Source: Nocardioides sp. 503 (lineage in GTDB: Bacteria > Actinomycetota > Actinomycetes > Propionibacteriales > Nocardioidaceae). Taken from it: a stretch of DNA of 64,000 bases. The stretch lies in the NCBI RefSeq assembly GCF_004522095.1, contig NZ_SPUI01000009.1, positions 80,996-144,995 of the forward strand. The letters run 5' to 3'. Both the position numbers and the translations under genes were made by a program. The notes under the pieces were generated by a model, which made no database searches, was not told the origin of the DNA, and was given only the letters and a program-made list of their open reading frames with translations. Positions 53,005 to 61,407 of the stretch are shown one piece after another. Position 1 is the first letter of the stretch; each line of letters begins with the position of its first letter.

Positions 53005-54200
53005 CGCGCCCTCACCTTGCGCCAGGTCGTGCCGGCGTCGGTGGAGGCCCACAGCGTCTGGTGGAGCGTGTCGGTGGCGGCGTAGACGGTCACGGTGTCG
53101 CGTGCGACCTCGATGCTGACGACGGGGGAGAACTCGCGACGCAGGTCCAGCGCGTCGAACGGCGCTCCCATGGCGACCGGCGCCACCTCGGACCAGTCCT
53201 GACCGTCGCTCAGCCAGAGCCCGGAGGGCTGGCGACCCACCAGCCCGAGTCTCGGGCTGCCGCCTCCCATGAGGTCGGCCAGCAGGCGCCCGTCGGGCAG
53301 GACCGCCAGGCCCCGGTTCACCATGATGCTGGGCCCTGGTTGCTGCCGGCTGGTCCAGGTGCGCCCCGCGTCGTCACTGCGATGGGTCACGTGGAAGGGC
53401 AGGAAGGTGGCCCCGTCCCCACCGCTGACCAGGGCGCGCGCGGCCGACGCAGACGCCACCAGGTCGGTGAGCAGCCCCTCCGCCTCGTCGGGCACCCGGG
53501 TGGTCGTCCACGTGCGGCCCCCGTCGGCGGAGGCGACGAGGCGCGGCGGACGGTCGTGCAGGCGGCCACGGAGCAGGCCGTCACCGTCGCGCACCACGTC
53601 GAGGATGCCTCGCGGCGCGGAGACCCGGTGACCTCGCCCGGTGGCGGGGTGCAGGGCGTAGAGCGCCCCGGACCGGTGGACGGTCACCAGGTGCTCGCCC
53701 CTCCTCAGGGGGCCCGGCCTCGAGGCCTCCCACGCCACCGGTGTCAGCGACCCGTCGGGTTGGACGAGCCGTGCCCGTGCGCCCCGGCCCAGGAGGAAGA
53801 CGCCGTCCAGGGGGGTCTCGAGCACCTCGGGGGAGACCGCGAGGAGGTGCCGGGTCCTGAACCCGTCGTCGGTGACCGCGAGGACCTCGTCGCGCCGTCG
53901 GCAGCGCGGGGTCCGGCAGAGCCGCCACACGACACTGCGGACGTCGGGGTCGGCGGCGCGGACGGTGTGTCCGGCCATCCGTGCCTGGGGGTCGTCGACG
54001 ATGCTCGCCGGGTCGGGCGGGGGGTCGGGCTGGGGGGCGGGCGACGGGGTACCCGCCGTCGCAGGAGTGGTGGTGGGCCTCCCACCGGGGGTCGGCGGCG
54101 ACTCGTCGCTCCCGGGCGCGAGCAGGGCGACAGCGAGGCCGGCCGTCGCGGTGACGAGAAGGACCGCGACGGCGCCGCGGACGGTTCGGGTCTGGGTCAC
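53001..54200 (-). CDS. Exported Asp-box (BNR) repeat protein, sialidase-like fold
   Basis: This 399-residue protein has an N-terminal hydrophobic segment (residues ~8-29), probably a signal anchor. A Pro/Thr-rich spacer follows (GGRPTTTPATAGTPSPAPQP). The rest is a beta-propeller with three clear Asp-box motifs: SADGGRTWT, SDDAGRTWT and STDAGTTWR. Asp boxes are structural and occur in sialidases, photosystem-stability factors and sortilins; no sialidase catalytic Arg triad was identified. It is in the same direction as, and 61 bases after, the M1 peptidase gene. Confidence 0.8.
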   Translation of the reverse strand: MTQTRTVRGAVAVLLVTATAGLAVALLAPGSDESPPTPGGRPTTTPATAGTPSPAPQPDPPPDPASIVDDPQARMAGHTVRAADPDVRSVVWRLCRTPRCRRRDEVLAVTDDGFRTRHLLAVSPEVLETPLDGVFLLGRGARARLVQPDGSLTPVAWEASRPGPLRRGEHLVTVHRSGALYALHPATGRGHRVSAPRGILDVVRDGDGLLRGRLHDRPPRLVASADGGRTWTTTRVPDEAEGLLTDLVASASAARALVSGGDGATFLPFHVTHRSDDAGRTWTSRQQPGPSIMVNRGLAVLPDGRLLADLMGGGSPRLGLVGRQPSGLWLSDGQDWSEVAPVAMGAPFDALDLRREFSPVVSIEVARDTVTVYAATDTLHQTLWASTDAGTTWRKVRAR

Positions 54201-54261
54201 GCCCCTGGGACGCGCCGGGCCGGAGAGAAGTTGTCCCTCCGGCCCGGCCGCCCCGGGTGGG

Positions 54262-56960
54262 TCAGCGCCGGACGGCTCGCGTGGCCGCGCTGGTGGCGGT
54301 CCTCGTGACGTAGCCGACCTTGGTGGCGGTGACGCGGACGGTGACCCGCTTGCCGACGTGCTTCTTGGTCAGGCGGAAGGTCTTCGCCTTGCCGCCGGCC
54401 ACGACCTTGCCGCCGACCAGCCACCGGTAGGTCAGCCGCACGCCGGCGTCGTACGCCGCCGGGGCGACGCGGAGCGTGCGACCCACCTGGGGGGTGCCGG
54501 TGATGCGCGGCTTGGGAGCGCGGGTCTGCGTCCCTGCGGCCACGAGCGGGGCCGGCGAGACGCGGCTGACCGGGGCGTAGCCGGGCTTGGTGCCCGTCAC
54601 CACGACGCTCAGCCGGGTGCCGCGGTCGGCCGCGACGACGGCGTACGTCGCTGCGGTGCGGCCCGCGATCGCCACGCCGTTGCGCTGCCACTGGTAGGTC
54701 AGCACCGTGTCGCTGTCCCACGGGGCCGAGGCCGCCGAGACCGTCCTGCCGACCTGCGCGATGCCGGTGATGGTCGGCTCCGGCGTGGTCGTCAGGTCAC
54801 CCAGGGCCACGGGGGCGGCGGGCTCGCTGGTGCGGGACACCGGCTCGTAGCCGTCCTTGGTGCCGCGGACGGTCACGGTGAGGCGCTCACCCGCGAGGCC
54901 GGGGCCCGGGGTGAAGCTCGCGCTGTCGGCGCCCTCGATGAGCGTCTCGCCGGCCCGCCACTGGTAGGTCAGGGTCACGCCCTCGTCCCAGGTGCCGGGG
55001 ACGGCGGTCAGCTCGACGCCGACCTTCGGGGTGCCGGTCACGACCGGGGTGGGCGCGACGGCCAGGTCGCCGGCAGCCACGGGGGCGGTCGAGTCGCTGG
55101 TCCTGGTGACGGGGGTGTATCCGGTGCGGGTCCCGGTGACGGCGACGGTGATGACGTCGCCGAGGCGGCCGGGGCCGGGGGTGTAGGTCGCTCCGGTCGC
55201 GCCCTCGACGGTCTGGCCGTCGGCGGACCACTGGTAGGTGAAGGTGGTGCCCTCGTCCCAGGCTCCGGGGGCGGCGTCGAGCTCGACGCCGACCTTCGGG
55301 GTGCCCGCGATGGTGGGCTTGGGGCTGGAGCCCAGGTCGCCGGCGGCCACGGGGGCGGTCGGGTCGCTGGACTTGGTGACGGAGGTGTAGCCGGTCCGGC
55401 TGCCGGTCACGGCGACGGTGATGATCTCGCCGAGGCGGCTGGGGCCGGGGGTGTAGGTCGCTCCGGTGGCACCGTCGACGGCCACGCCGTCGGCGGACCA
55501 CTGGTAGCCGAAGGTGGTGCCCTCGTCCCACGCGCCGGGCACGGCGGTGAGCTCGACGCCGACCTTCGGGGTGCCGGTGATCGTCGGGCTCGGGGTGGAG
55601 ACCAGGTCGCCGTCACCGATGGCCTCGGTGGGCTCGCTGGTGCGGGAGACCGTCTCGTGGTCCGGCTTGCTGCTCGTCACCGTGACCGTGATCCGGGCAC
55701 CGAGCTGGGCGACGCCGGGGGTGTAGACGAGCTCGGTCGCACCGGTGACGGGCTCGCCGTCGGCCGACCACTGGTAGGCGAGGGTCGTCCCCTCGTCCCA
55801 GGTGCCCGGGTCGGCGGTCAGCGGCGCGTCCACCTTCGGCGTGCCGCTGATCGTCGGGGTCGGGGCCTCGGCCTGCTGCAGGCCGAGCACCGTCTTCGGC
55901 GCGCTGGTCTTGGTGACCGTGGTGTAGCCGGCGCGCGTGCTGGTGACCTCGAACGTCAGCGCCTGGCCGATCTGCGACAGCAGCGGCTGGTACGTCGTCG
56001 CGGTGGCTCCGGCGATGGCGACACCGTCGGCGTACCACTGGTAGGTCCTCGTGGTGTTGGCGTCCCAGGTGCCTGGGACCCCGGTCGAGGGCGACTGTGC
56101 GCGCGGCGTGCCGCTGATCGTGGGCGTCGGCTGGAGGACCTGCGTACCGACCTCGACCGGTGCGCTGGCGACGGCGGTGGTGCGGGAGACCGGCGTGAGC
56201 CCGGGCTTGGTGCCCGTGACGGTGAGCGTCAGGGTCCGGCCGAGCTGCGCGGCGGTCGGAGTGAGGGTCGCGCCGGTGCCGCCCTGGTTGGAGGCGATGT
56301 TGGTGCCGTTGGCCGCCCACTGGAACGTCAGCACCGTGCCGGTGTCCCACGTCCCGAGCGTCGGCTCGAAGGGCGCGCCGACCTTGGGGGTGCCGTCGAG
56401 CACCGGTGCCGGGGTCTGCTCGAGGGCCGGGCCGGCCGCCACCGCGTCGGTGGCGGCGCTGGTCGCGGTCGCCGTGGTGTAACCGGCGCGGGTGCCGGTG
56501 ACGACCACGCTCACCACCTGGCCGGCGGTCGGGTAGTAGGTCGTGCCGGTGGCTCCGTTGATGGCGGTGCCGCCGTTGCGCCACGCGTAGGTGAACACGG
56601 TCCCCGGGGTCCAGGCGCCGGGGGAGACCGTCAGCGGCTGGCCCGCCTGCGGGGCGCCGGTGATCGTGGGCGTCGCCGTGGTCAGGGTGCCGCGTGCGAC
56701 GTTGGCGGTCGCGGCGCTGGTCACGGAGGCGGGGTTGAGGCCCGCGCTGGTGCCGGTCACCCTCACACGGACGGGAAGGCCGACGGTGCTTGCGGTCGGC
56801 GTGTACGAGGCGGTGGTGGCGTCGGGCAAGGGAGTCCCGTCGACGAGCCACTGGTAGGAGAAGGTGGTGCCCTCGGCCCAGCCGGTGGCGTCGGCGGTCA
56901 GCGGAGTGCCGACCGTCGCTGGGCCGCCCGTGATCGCCGGGACCGGTGCGGGCGAGGTCG
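54262..56960 (-). repeat. Ten tandem ~270-bp coding repeats (Ig-like modules)
   Basis: The word GACCTTCGGGGTGCC recurs at exactly 270-base steps (55021, 55291, 55561, with a diverged copy at 55831). The middle three units are nearly identical at DNA level, while the outer units are more diverged, which indicates recent unequal recombination in the centre. Confidence 0.9.
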
Positions 56961-58923
56961 TCGCCGTGCCGATCGTCAGGCGCGGGGCGCAGTCCACGCA
57001 GGTGCCGCCGAGGGTGTCCGCGCGGGCGACCGCATCCAGCGTGCTTCCCATGGTGCCGGCTTCGGTGGTGGCCTGGATGTCGATGCTCGCCGTGGCGGCC
57101 AGGGCGGTGGCCGGGACGGTCCACGTCAGGGTGCTCCCGTCGAGCGTGGTGCCGCTCGGAAGTGGCCCGATGGTGGCGTCGTCGAGCACACCGGCGAGGT
57201 CGACCTTCACCACGGTGCCTCCCGCAGGCATCGCGACCTTGCCGGTGTTGCGGGCGCTCAGCGTGTAGGTGACGGGGTCTCCGGAGTCGACCGGTCCGGT
57301 CGGGCCGGCGAGGTTGAGGTTGAACTTCACCGGCCACGCGGGCTTGCCGGCGGTGAAGTACCAGGTCTGGAAGAACTCGCCGAGGTCGCGGCCCGAGATG
57401 TCCTCCGCCAGCGCCTCGAAGGCGGCGATGCGGCGACCGGGGATCTGGGTGCCGCCGTAGGTCACCTGGTACTCCCGCATGAGGGTCTCGAAGTCGGCGG
57501 CGCCGATCGACGTGCGCAGGGCCTCGAGGGCGAGCGAGCCCCGCTCGTAGGACTGGTCGCCGAACAGCTCGCCGGCTTCCGTCAGAGCGGCCGGCGGCAC
57601 CGCGAAGGTGTCGCTCGTGGCGGAACGCGACGTGTAGAGCGCGAAGTTGGCCTGCTCGGTCGTCGTCGTGGTGGAGCCGGCGCCCTCGTAGGGGAACTGG
57701 AACTCCGAGTACTGCGCCGGTCCCTCGTTGAGCGAGATGTCGTTCCAGTCGGTCGGCGCGACCGCGTTGCCCCACCACTGGTGCATGAGCTCGTGGTACG
57801 TCGTGGCCCGGCTGGCGCTGTTGGGGAAGAACGGACGGTCCTGGGTCTCCAGGGCGTAGTTGATGCCTGTGGTGTTGTCGACGACCAGCCCGGTGCTGTT
57901 GCCCGGGTAGGCGCCGTACTTGCTCTCGAAGAAGGTCAGGGCCGCGCCGATCTGGGCGCGGGTGCTCAGCGTCGTGGCCTTGTTGGCCTGGGACAGCGCC
58001 GGGTCGATGAACGTCCACTCCGGGATGGTGCGGCCCTCGGAGAGGGCGATGTCGCTGGTGTAGATGTCGTAGCGGCCGATCGAGAAGAAGGACAGCTCGC
58101 TGGCCTGCGGCTCCTGCTGGTCCCACACCCAGGTCGTGCGGGTGCCGTCGCCGCTCGGGGTCCGGGAGACCAGCTCGCCGTTGCTCACGACGGCGGCCTG
58201 GTAGGTGCGGTCGCCGCCGACGGCGATGTTGGAGGTGCCGAGCTTGCTCGGGGCGTCGACGGTCCAGGTGTAGGTGGCCGTGTCGCGCGGGGTGTTGTTG
58301 TTGGGGAAGAGCGTCATCGAGCCCACCGGCTGGTTGACGAAGGTGGCGCCGTCGACGGTGTTGTTCCAGCCCTCGATCGAGTTGTCGGTGTCGCGGTGGC
58401 TGACCGGCTGGCCGGAGTACGTCACGACGGTGGTGAACGCGCCGCTGACCGGCGTGGCCGGGGTCACGACCAGCTTGTGCTTGTCCGTGGTGGCGTCGGG
58501 GATCGTCGTGTTCTCGATGCGCGTGAACGTCGCGGGGGCGCCGTTGACGGTGACGGAGTCGACGTTCAGCGTCGACGCCTCCAGCGTCGTCGAGGTGCCC
58601 TGGAAGTCGAAGGAGTACGACGACAGCGGCCCGGCGGTGGTGGTCGCGTCGATCGTCGCGGTGGCGTCCTGCAGGGTCGTCGTCGACGGCGCGTTGTGAG
58701 TCGCACCGATCCCCACGTCGATGCGGAAGTCGACGTCGTAGTGGCTCACGTCGTAGCCGCTGTTGCCCTGGTTCGGGAACAGTGAGTCGGCGGGGCTCGC
58801 GGTCTGCCCGCCGGCCACGGCGTCGGCGGCCTGCGCCGACTCCGCCCCGGTGACGGTGACCAGCAGGCCGGTGGTGAGGGCGAGGGTGGCCAGCAGGCCG
58901 GTGCGGCGTCGCGCAGTCGTCAC
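54262..58923 (-). CDS. Secreted M1-family metallopeptidase with ten C-terminal Ig-like repeats
   Basis: A 1553-residue secreted protein with a signal peptide (TGLLATLALTTGLLVTVTG, then AQAADA). Residues ~40-560 form the M1 (gluzincin aminopeptidase) unit: YHELMHQWWGNAVAPTDW near residue 376 holds the HExxH zinc site, and SLNEGPAQY holds the third ligand Glu. YALETQ stands where other M1 enzymes have GAMEN, which binds the substrate amino end. A beta-rich domain follows (~560-655). Residues ~660-1553 are ten Ig-like repeats of about 90 residues, each running from TITGTPKVG through YQW to TVTGT. No LPXTG sorting signal is present. The start is GTG. Confidence 0.9.
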   Translation of the reverse strand: MTTARRRTGLLATLALTTGLLVTVTGAESAQAADAVAGGQTASPADSLFPNQGNSGYDVSHYDVDFRIDVGIGATHNAPSTTTLQDATATIDATTTAGPLSSYSFDFQGTSTTLEASTLNVDSVTVNGAPATFTRIENTTIPDATTDKHKLVVTPATPVSGAFTTVVTYSGQPVSHRDTDNSIEGWNNTVDGATFVNQPVGSMTLFPNNNTPRDTATYTWTVDAPSKLGTSNIAVGGDRTYQAAVVSNGELVSRTPSGDGTRTTWVWDQQEPQASELSFFSIGRYDIYTSDIALSEGRTIPEWTFIDPALSQANKATTLSTRAQIGAALTFFESKYGAYPGNSTGLVVDNTTGINYALETQDRPFFPNSASRATTYHELMHQWWGNAVAPTDWNDISLNEGPAQYSEFQFPYEGAGSTTTTTEQANFALYTSRSATSDTFAVPPAALTEAGELFGDQSYERGSLALEALRTSIGAADFETLMREYQVTYGGTQIPGRRIAAFEALAEDISGRDLGEFFQTWYFTAGKPAWPVKFNLNLAGPTGPVDSGDPVTYTLSARNTGKVAMPAGGTVVKVDLAGVLDDATIGPLPSGTTLDGSTLTWTVPATALAATASIDIQATTEAGTMGSTLDAVARADTLGGTCVDCAPRLTIGTATTSPAPVPAITGGPATVGTPLTADATGWAEGTTFSYQWLVDGTPLPDATTASYTPTASTVGLPVRVRVTGTSAGLNPASVTSAATANVARGTLTTATPTITGAPQAGQPLTVSPGAWTPGTVFTYAWRNGGTAINGATGTTYYPTAGQVVSVVVTGTRAGYTTATATSAATDAVAAGPALEQTPAPVLDGTPKVGAPFEPTLGTWDTGTVLTFQWAANGTNIASNQGGTGATLTPTAAQLGRTLTLTVTGTKPGLTPVSRTTAVASAPVEVGTQVLQPTPTISGTPRAQSPSTGVPGTWDANTTRTYQWYADGVAIAGATATTYQPLLSQIGQALTFEVTSTRAGYTTVTKTSAPKTVLGLQQAEAPTPTISGTPKVDAPLTADPGTWDEGTTLAYQWSADGEPVTGATELVYTPGVAQLGARITVTVTSSKPDHETVSRTSEPTEAIGDGDLVSTPSPTITGTPKVGVELTAVPGAWDEGTTFGYQWSADGVAVDGATGATYTPGPSRLGEIITVAVTGSRTGYTSVTKSSDPTAPVAAGDLGSSPKPTIAGTPKVGVELDAAPGAWDEGTTFTYQWSADGQTVEGATGATYTPGPGRLGDVITVAVTGTRTGYTPVTRTSDSTAPVAAGDLAVAPTPVVTGTPKVGVELTAVPGTWDEGVTLTYQWRAGETLIEGADSASFTPGPGLAGERLTVTVRGTKDGYEPVSRTSEPAAPVALGDLTTTPEPTITGIAQVGRTVSAASAPWDSDTVLTYQWQRNGVAIAGRTAATYAVVAADRGTRLSVVVTGTKPGYAPVSRVSPAPLVAAGTQTRAPKPRITGTPQVGRTLRVAPAAYDAGVRLTYRWLVGGKVVAGGKAKTFRLTKKHVGKRVTVRVTATKVGYVTRTATSAATRAVRR

Positions 58924-59023
58924 GTGTGCATCTCTCGGGTCGTGCCCCGCGGCAGTGTTCCGAGAGCGGGATCGACGAGAAACCTAGTGAGGTCGTGTTA
59001 CGGCCGTGTCACTTTCGGTGATG

Positions 59024-59034
59024 TTGTCCGACAA
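59024..59034. repeat. Short palindrome between M1 peptidase and glyoxalase-like genes
   Basis: TTGTCCGACAA is an 11-base palindrome (TTGTC-C-GACAA) in the 144-base divergent region. It could be a small operator. Confidence 0.3.
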
Positions 59035-59054
59035 TCTCGGATGCTGGATCCCAC

Positions 59055-59060
59055 TAGGGT
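59055..59060 (+). promoter_or_regulatory. Predicted -10 of the glyoxalase-like gene (leaderless)
   Basis: TAGGGT in the context CCACTAGGGTCGCGGCC, seven bases before the ATG at 59068. It is very similar to the element before the adenosyltransferase gene. Confidence 0.45.
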
Positions 59061-59067
59061 CGCGGCC

Positions 59068-59574
59068 ATGAGCATCGCGGAGGGGCCGGTCGTCCAGCTG
59101 GCGTGGGTGACTGACGACGTCGCTGCGACGGAGCGGCTGCTCAGCGAGCAGTTCGGCGTCGGGGCGTGGACCCGGATGGAGGACGTGCGCTTCGGGCCGG
59201 AGGAGACCACGCTGCGCGGCGAGCCGGCCGACTTCACGCTCCACGTCTCGCTCGGCTACGCCGGCGACCTGCAGCTGGAGCTGATCCAGCCGGTGAGGGG
59301 GGAGACGATCCACGCGGAGTTCCTGACGGCGCACGGGCCGGGGCTGCACCACCTCTGCTTCGAGGTCGACGACGTCGACGCGGCGTGCGCGCGGTCCGAG
59401 GCCGCCGGGGTGCCGGTGCTGATGCGGGGCTCGATGATGGGCGGCGAGATCGAGTTCGCCTACGTCGACGGTTCGGCCTCCGGGGTGCCCTACGTCGAGC
59501 TCGCCCGGATCGGGCCGCTGATGCGCGAGCTCTACGACGGGGTCAAGGCCGCCAGCCTGCGGGCGGCGCGGTGA
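59068..59574 (+). CDS. Glyoxalase/VOC-family protein
   Basis: A 168-residue protein of the glyoxalase-4 (methylmalonyl-CoA-epimerase-like) group of the VOC superfamily. PVVQLAWVTDDVAATERLL forms the first module, and HGPGLHHLCFEVDDVDAACA the second, with possible metal ligands His and Glu (VPYVELARIG). The first metal-ligand position looks like Gln (VQLAW) rather than His. It is probably an epimerase, lyase or steroid-related isomerase; the substrate is unknown. The stop overlaps the SDR start. Confidence 0.8.
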   Translation: MSIAEGPVVQLAWVTDDVAATERLLSEQFGVGAWTRMEDVRFGPEETTLRGEPADFTLHVSLGYAGDLQLELIQPVRGETIHAEFLTAHGPGLHHLCFEVDDVDAACARSEAAGVPVLMRGSMMGGEIEFAYVDGSASGVPYVELARIGPLMRELYDGVKAASLRAAR

Positions 59575-60401
59575 GGGTCGCGCTGGTCACCGGCGCCGGC
59601 GGCGGCTCCCTCGGGGAGGCCACGGCTCGTGCCCTGCGCGACCTGGGGTGGCGGGTGCTGACGACGACGCGGAGCTGTGCGGTCGAGGAGGACCAGCACC
59701 CGCTCGACCTCACCGAGCGGGCGTCCGTCGCCCGGCTGGGGGAGTGGGTGTCGTCGACGACGGACCGGCTCGACGCCCTGGTCAACAACGCCGGGGTCCA
59801 CCTCGACCTGCGCTCGAAGTGGAGGGCGCCGCAGCTGGTGGACGGCCACGAGGTCCACTGGCGCACCAACTACCTCGGCACGGCCCAGCTCACCCGCCTG
59901 CTGCTGCCGTCGCTCCTCGACACGGCCACCCGGCACGGGGAGGCGCGGGTGGTCGACGTCGTCTCCAAGCTGCACGAGCGTGGGCGCAACGCGTGGCTCT
60001 GGGGCGACCTCGCGCCGTACGACTCGTGGGCGGCGTACGGCACCTCCAAGCTGGCCCTGGTGCACGAGGCCGCGGAGGTCGAGCGGCGCTTCGGCGGCCA
60101 GGGAGTGCACGGCTACTCGCTGCACCCCGGCTCCGTCTACACGCACGTCGCCGATCGCGGGTTGGAGACCGCGCCGGTGCTCGCCCGGCTACGTCGGCTC
60201 GCGGCGCCGCTCGAGCGACGGGCCCTGGCCACGCCCGCGGACGGCGCCAGGACCACGGTCTTCTGCGCCACGTCGCCGGAGGCGGTGCCGGGTGCCTACC
60301 ACCGTCGCTCGGCCGTCGCCGAGCCCTCGCCGGAGGCGCTGGACGCCGATGCCGCATCCCGGCTGTGGGACGCGACCAGCCGTTGGGTGGACGGCGCCTG
60401 A
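59571..60401 (+). CDS. Short-chain dehydrogenase/reductase
   Basis: A 276-residue Rossmann-fold oxidoreductase. The cofactor motif reads VTGAGGGSLGEATARAL. LDALVNNAGVHLD is the SDR NNAG motif, and YGTSKLALVHEA carries the catalytic Tyr and Lys. It resembles the retinol-dehydrogenase/WW-domain-oxidoreductase type in the long central part (KLHERGRNAW). The GTG overlaps the glyoxalase-like gene stop, so both form a two-gene operon. Confidence 0.88.
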   Translation: MRVALVTGAGGGSLGEATARALRDLGWRVLTTTRSCAVEEDQHPLDLTERASVARLGEWVSSTTDRLDALVNNAGVHLDLRSKWRAPQLVDGHEVHWRTNYLGTAQLTRLLLPSLLDTATRHGEARVVDVVSKLHERGRNAWLWGDLAPYDSWAAYGTSKLALVHEAAEVERRFGGQGVHGYSLHPGSVYTHVADRGLETAPVLARLRRLAAPLERRALATPADGARTTVFCATSPEAVPGAYHRRSAVAEPSPEALDADAASRLWDATSRWVDGA

Positions 60402-60405
60402 CGCG

Positions 60406-61407
60406 TCAGGAGTGGGTCCACTCCTCGCTCTGGGTGAGGCGGAAGAGGTAGGTGAGGGCCGGGACGACGATGACCCCGGCGAGCACGACCGCGACCAGGA
60501 GGGCGCGCAGGGTGGCCGGGGCGCCGGCGGCGTCGGCGATGGTGATCTCGTCGACCAGGAGATAGGGGTACTGCGCGACGCCCCAGCCCAGGACCACCGC
60601 TGCGACGGCGCCCAGCGCGGTGATGCGGGCGACCGCCGGGCGTCGACGGACGAGGAGGACCAGCGTCGCCGTGCCCGCGAGGCCCGACAGCACCACCAGG
60701 GGAGCGGCGCGCCCGGCGAGACCGTCGGTGAGCGTCGGGGCGTCGCGGGTCAGCGGGACCAGGGCGGCGAAGACGACCGCCCCGGTGACGACGCCGACGG
60801 CGAGGGTCCGGCGCCGGAGCTCCTCGGACAGCCGCTCGGCTCCGCTGCGCACGGCGTCGGCGGTGAGGAAGGTGCCGGCGAGGAAGGCGCAGGTGCCGAC
60901 GGCGATGGCGCCGCCGAAGAGCGAGGTGGGGTTGAGCCAGGACGACCAGAGGTCGCCGCGGCCGGTGGCGGGCACGCGACCGGACGCGATGGCTCCGGCG
61001 ACCGCGCCCAGGAAGAACGGCGTGACCACCGAGGACACCGCGAAGACCGCGCCGAACAGCCGGGCCTGGCCCAGCGTGCCGGCGTACTTGCGGAAGGCGA
61101 AGCTCGCGCCGCGGAGCACGATGCCGAGCAGGGCGAGGAGCATCGGCAGGATCAGCGTCGACATGGTGCTCGCGAAGGTCTCGGGGAACGCCGTCCACCA
61201 CATGACCAGCACGTAGATGAGCCAGACGTGGTTGGCCTCCCACACCGGGCCGATGCTGTGGTCGACCAGCGTGCGCAGCTCGGCGCCCTTGACGGCGCCG
61301 CCCGCGGTCAGGTCGTAGAAGCCCGACCCGAAGTCGGCGCCGCCGAAGAGCGCGTAGGCGAGCACGCCGACGAAGAGTGCCGCGACGACCAGCATCGGCA
61401 GGGTCAC
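60406..61407 (-). CDS. cydB: Cytochrome bd ubiquinol/menaquinol oxidase subunit II
   Basis: A 333-residue membrane subunit with about nine helices. LFGGADFGSGFYDL and GPVWEANHVWLIYVLVMWW are the CydB signature segments near the N-terminus. It pairs with CydA in the bd oxidase, which reduces oxygen with high affinity. GTG at 61407 overlaps the cydA stop (GTGA). No cydDC genes for assembly are seen in this window. Confidence 0.95.
   Translation of the reverse strand: MTLPMLVVAALFVGVLAYALFGGADFGSGFYDLTAGGAVKGAELRTLVDHSIGPVWEANHVWLIYVLVMWWTAFPETFASTMSTLILPMLLALLGIVLRGASFAFRKYAGTLGQARLFGAVFAVSSVVTPFFLGAVAGAIASGRVPATGRGDLWSSWLNPTSLFGGAIAVGTCAFLAGTFLTADAVRSGAERLSEELRRRTLAVGVVTGAVVFAALVPLTRDAPTLTDGLAGRAAPLVVLSGLAGTATLVLLVRRRPAVARITALGAVAAVVLGWGVAQYPYLLVDEITIADAAGAPATLRALLVAVVLAGVIVVPALTYLFRLTQSEEWTHS

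Noticed and set aside
53872..58785. 1637-codon open frame opposite the M1 peptidase
   Set aside because: Low-complexity Gly/Ala/Arg/Asp sequence that mirrors the repeats of the peptidase gene. The true gene has a signal peptide, zinc motifs and Ig-like modules.
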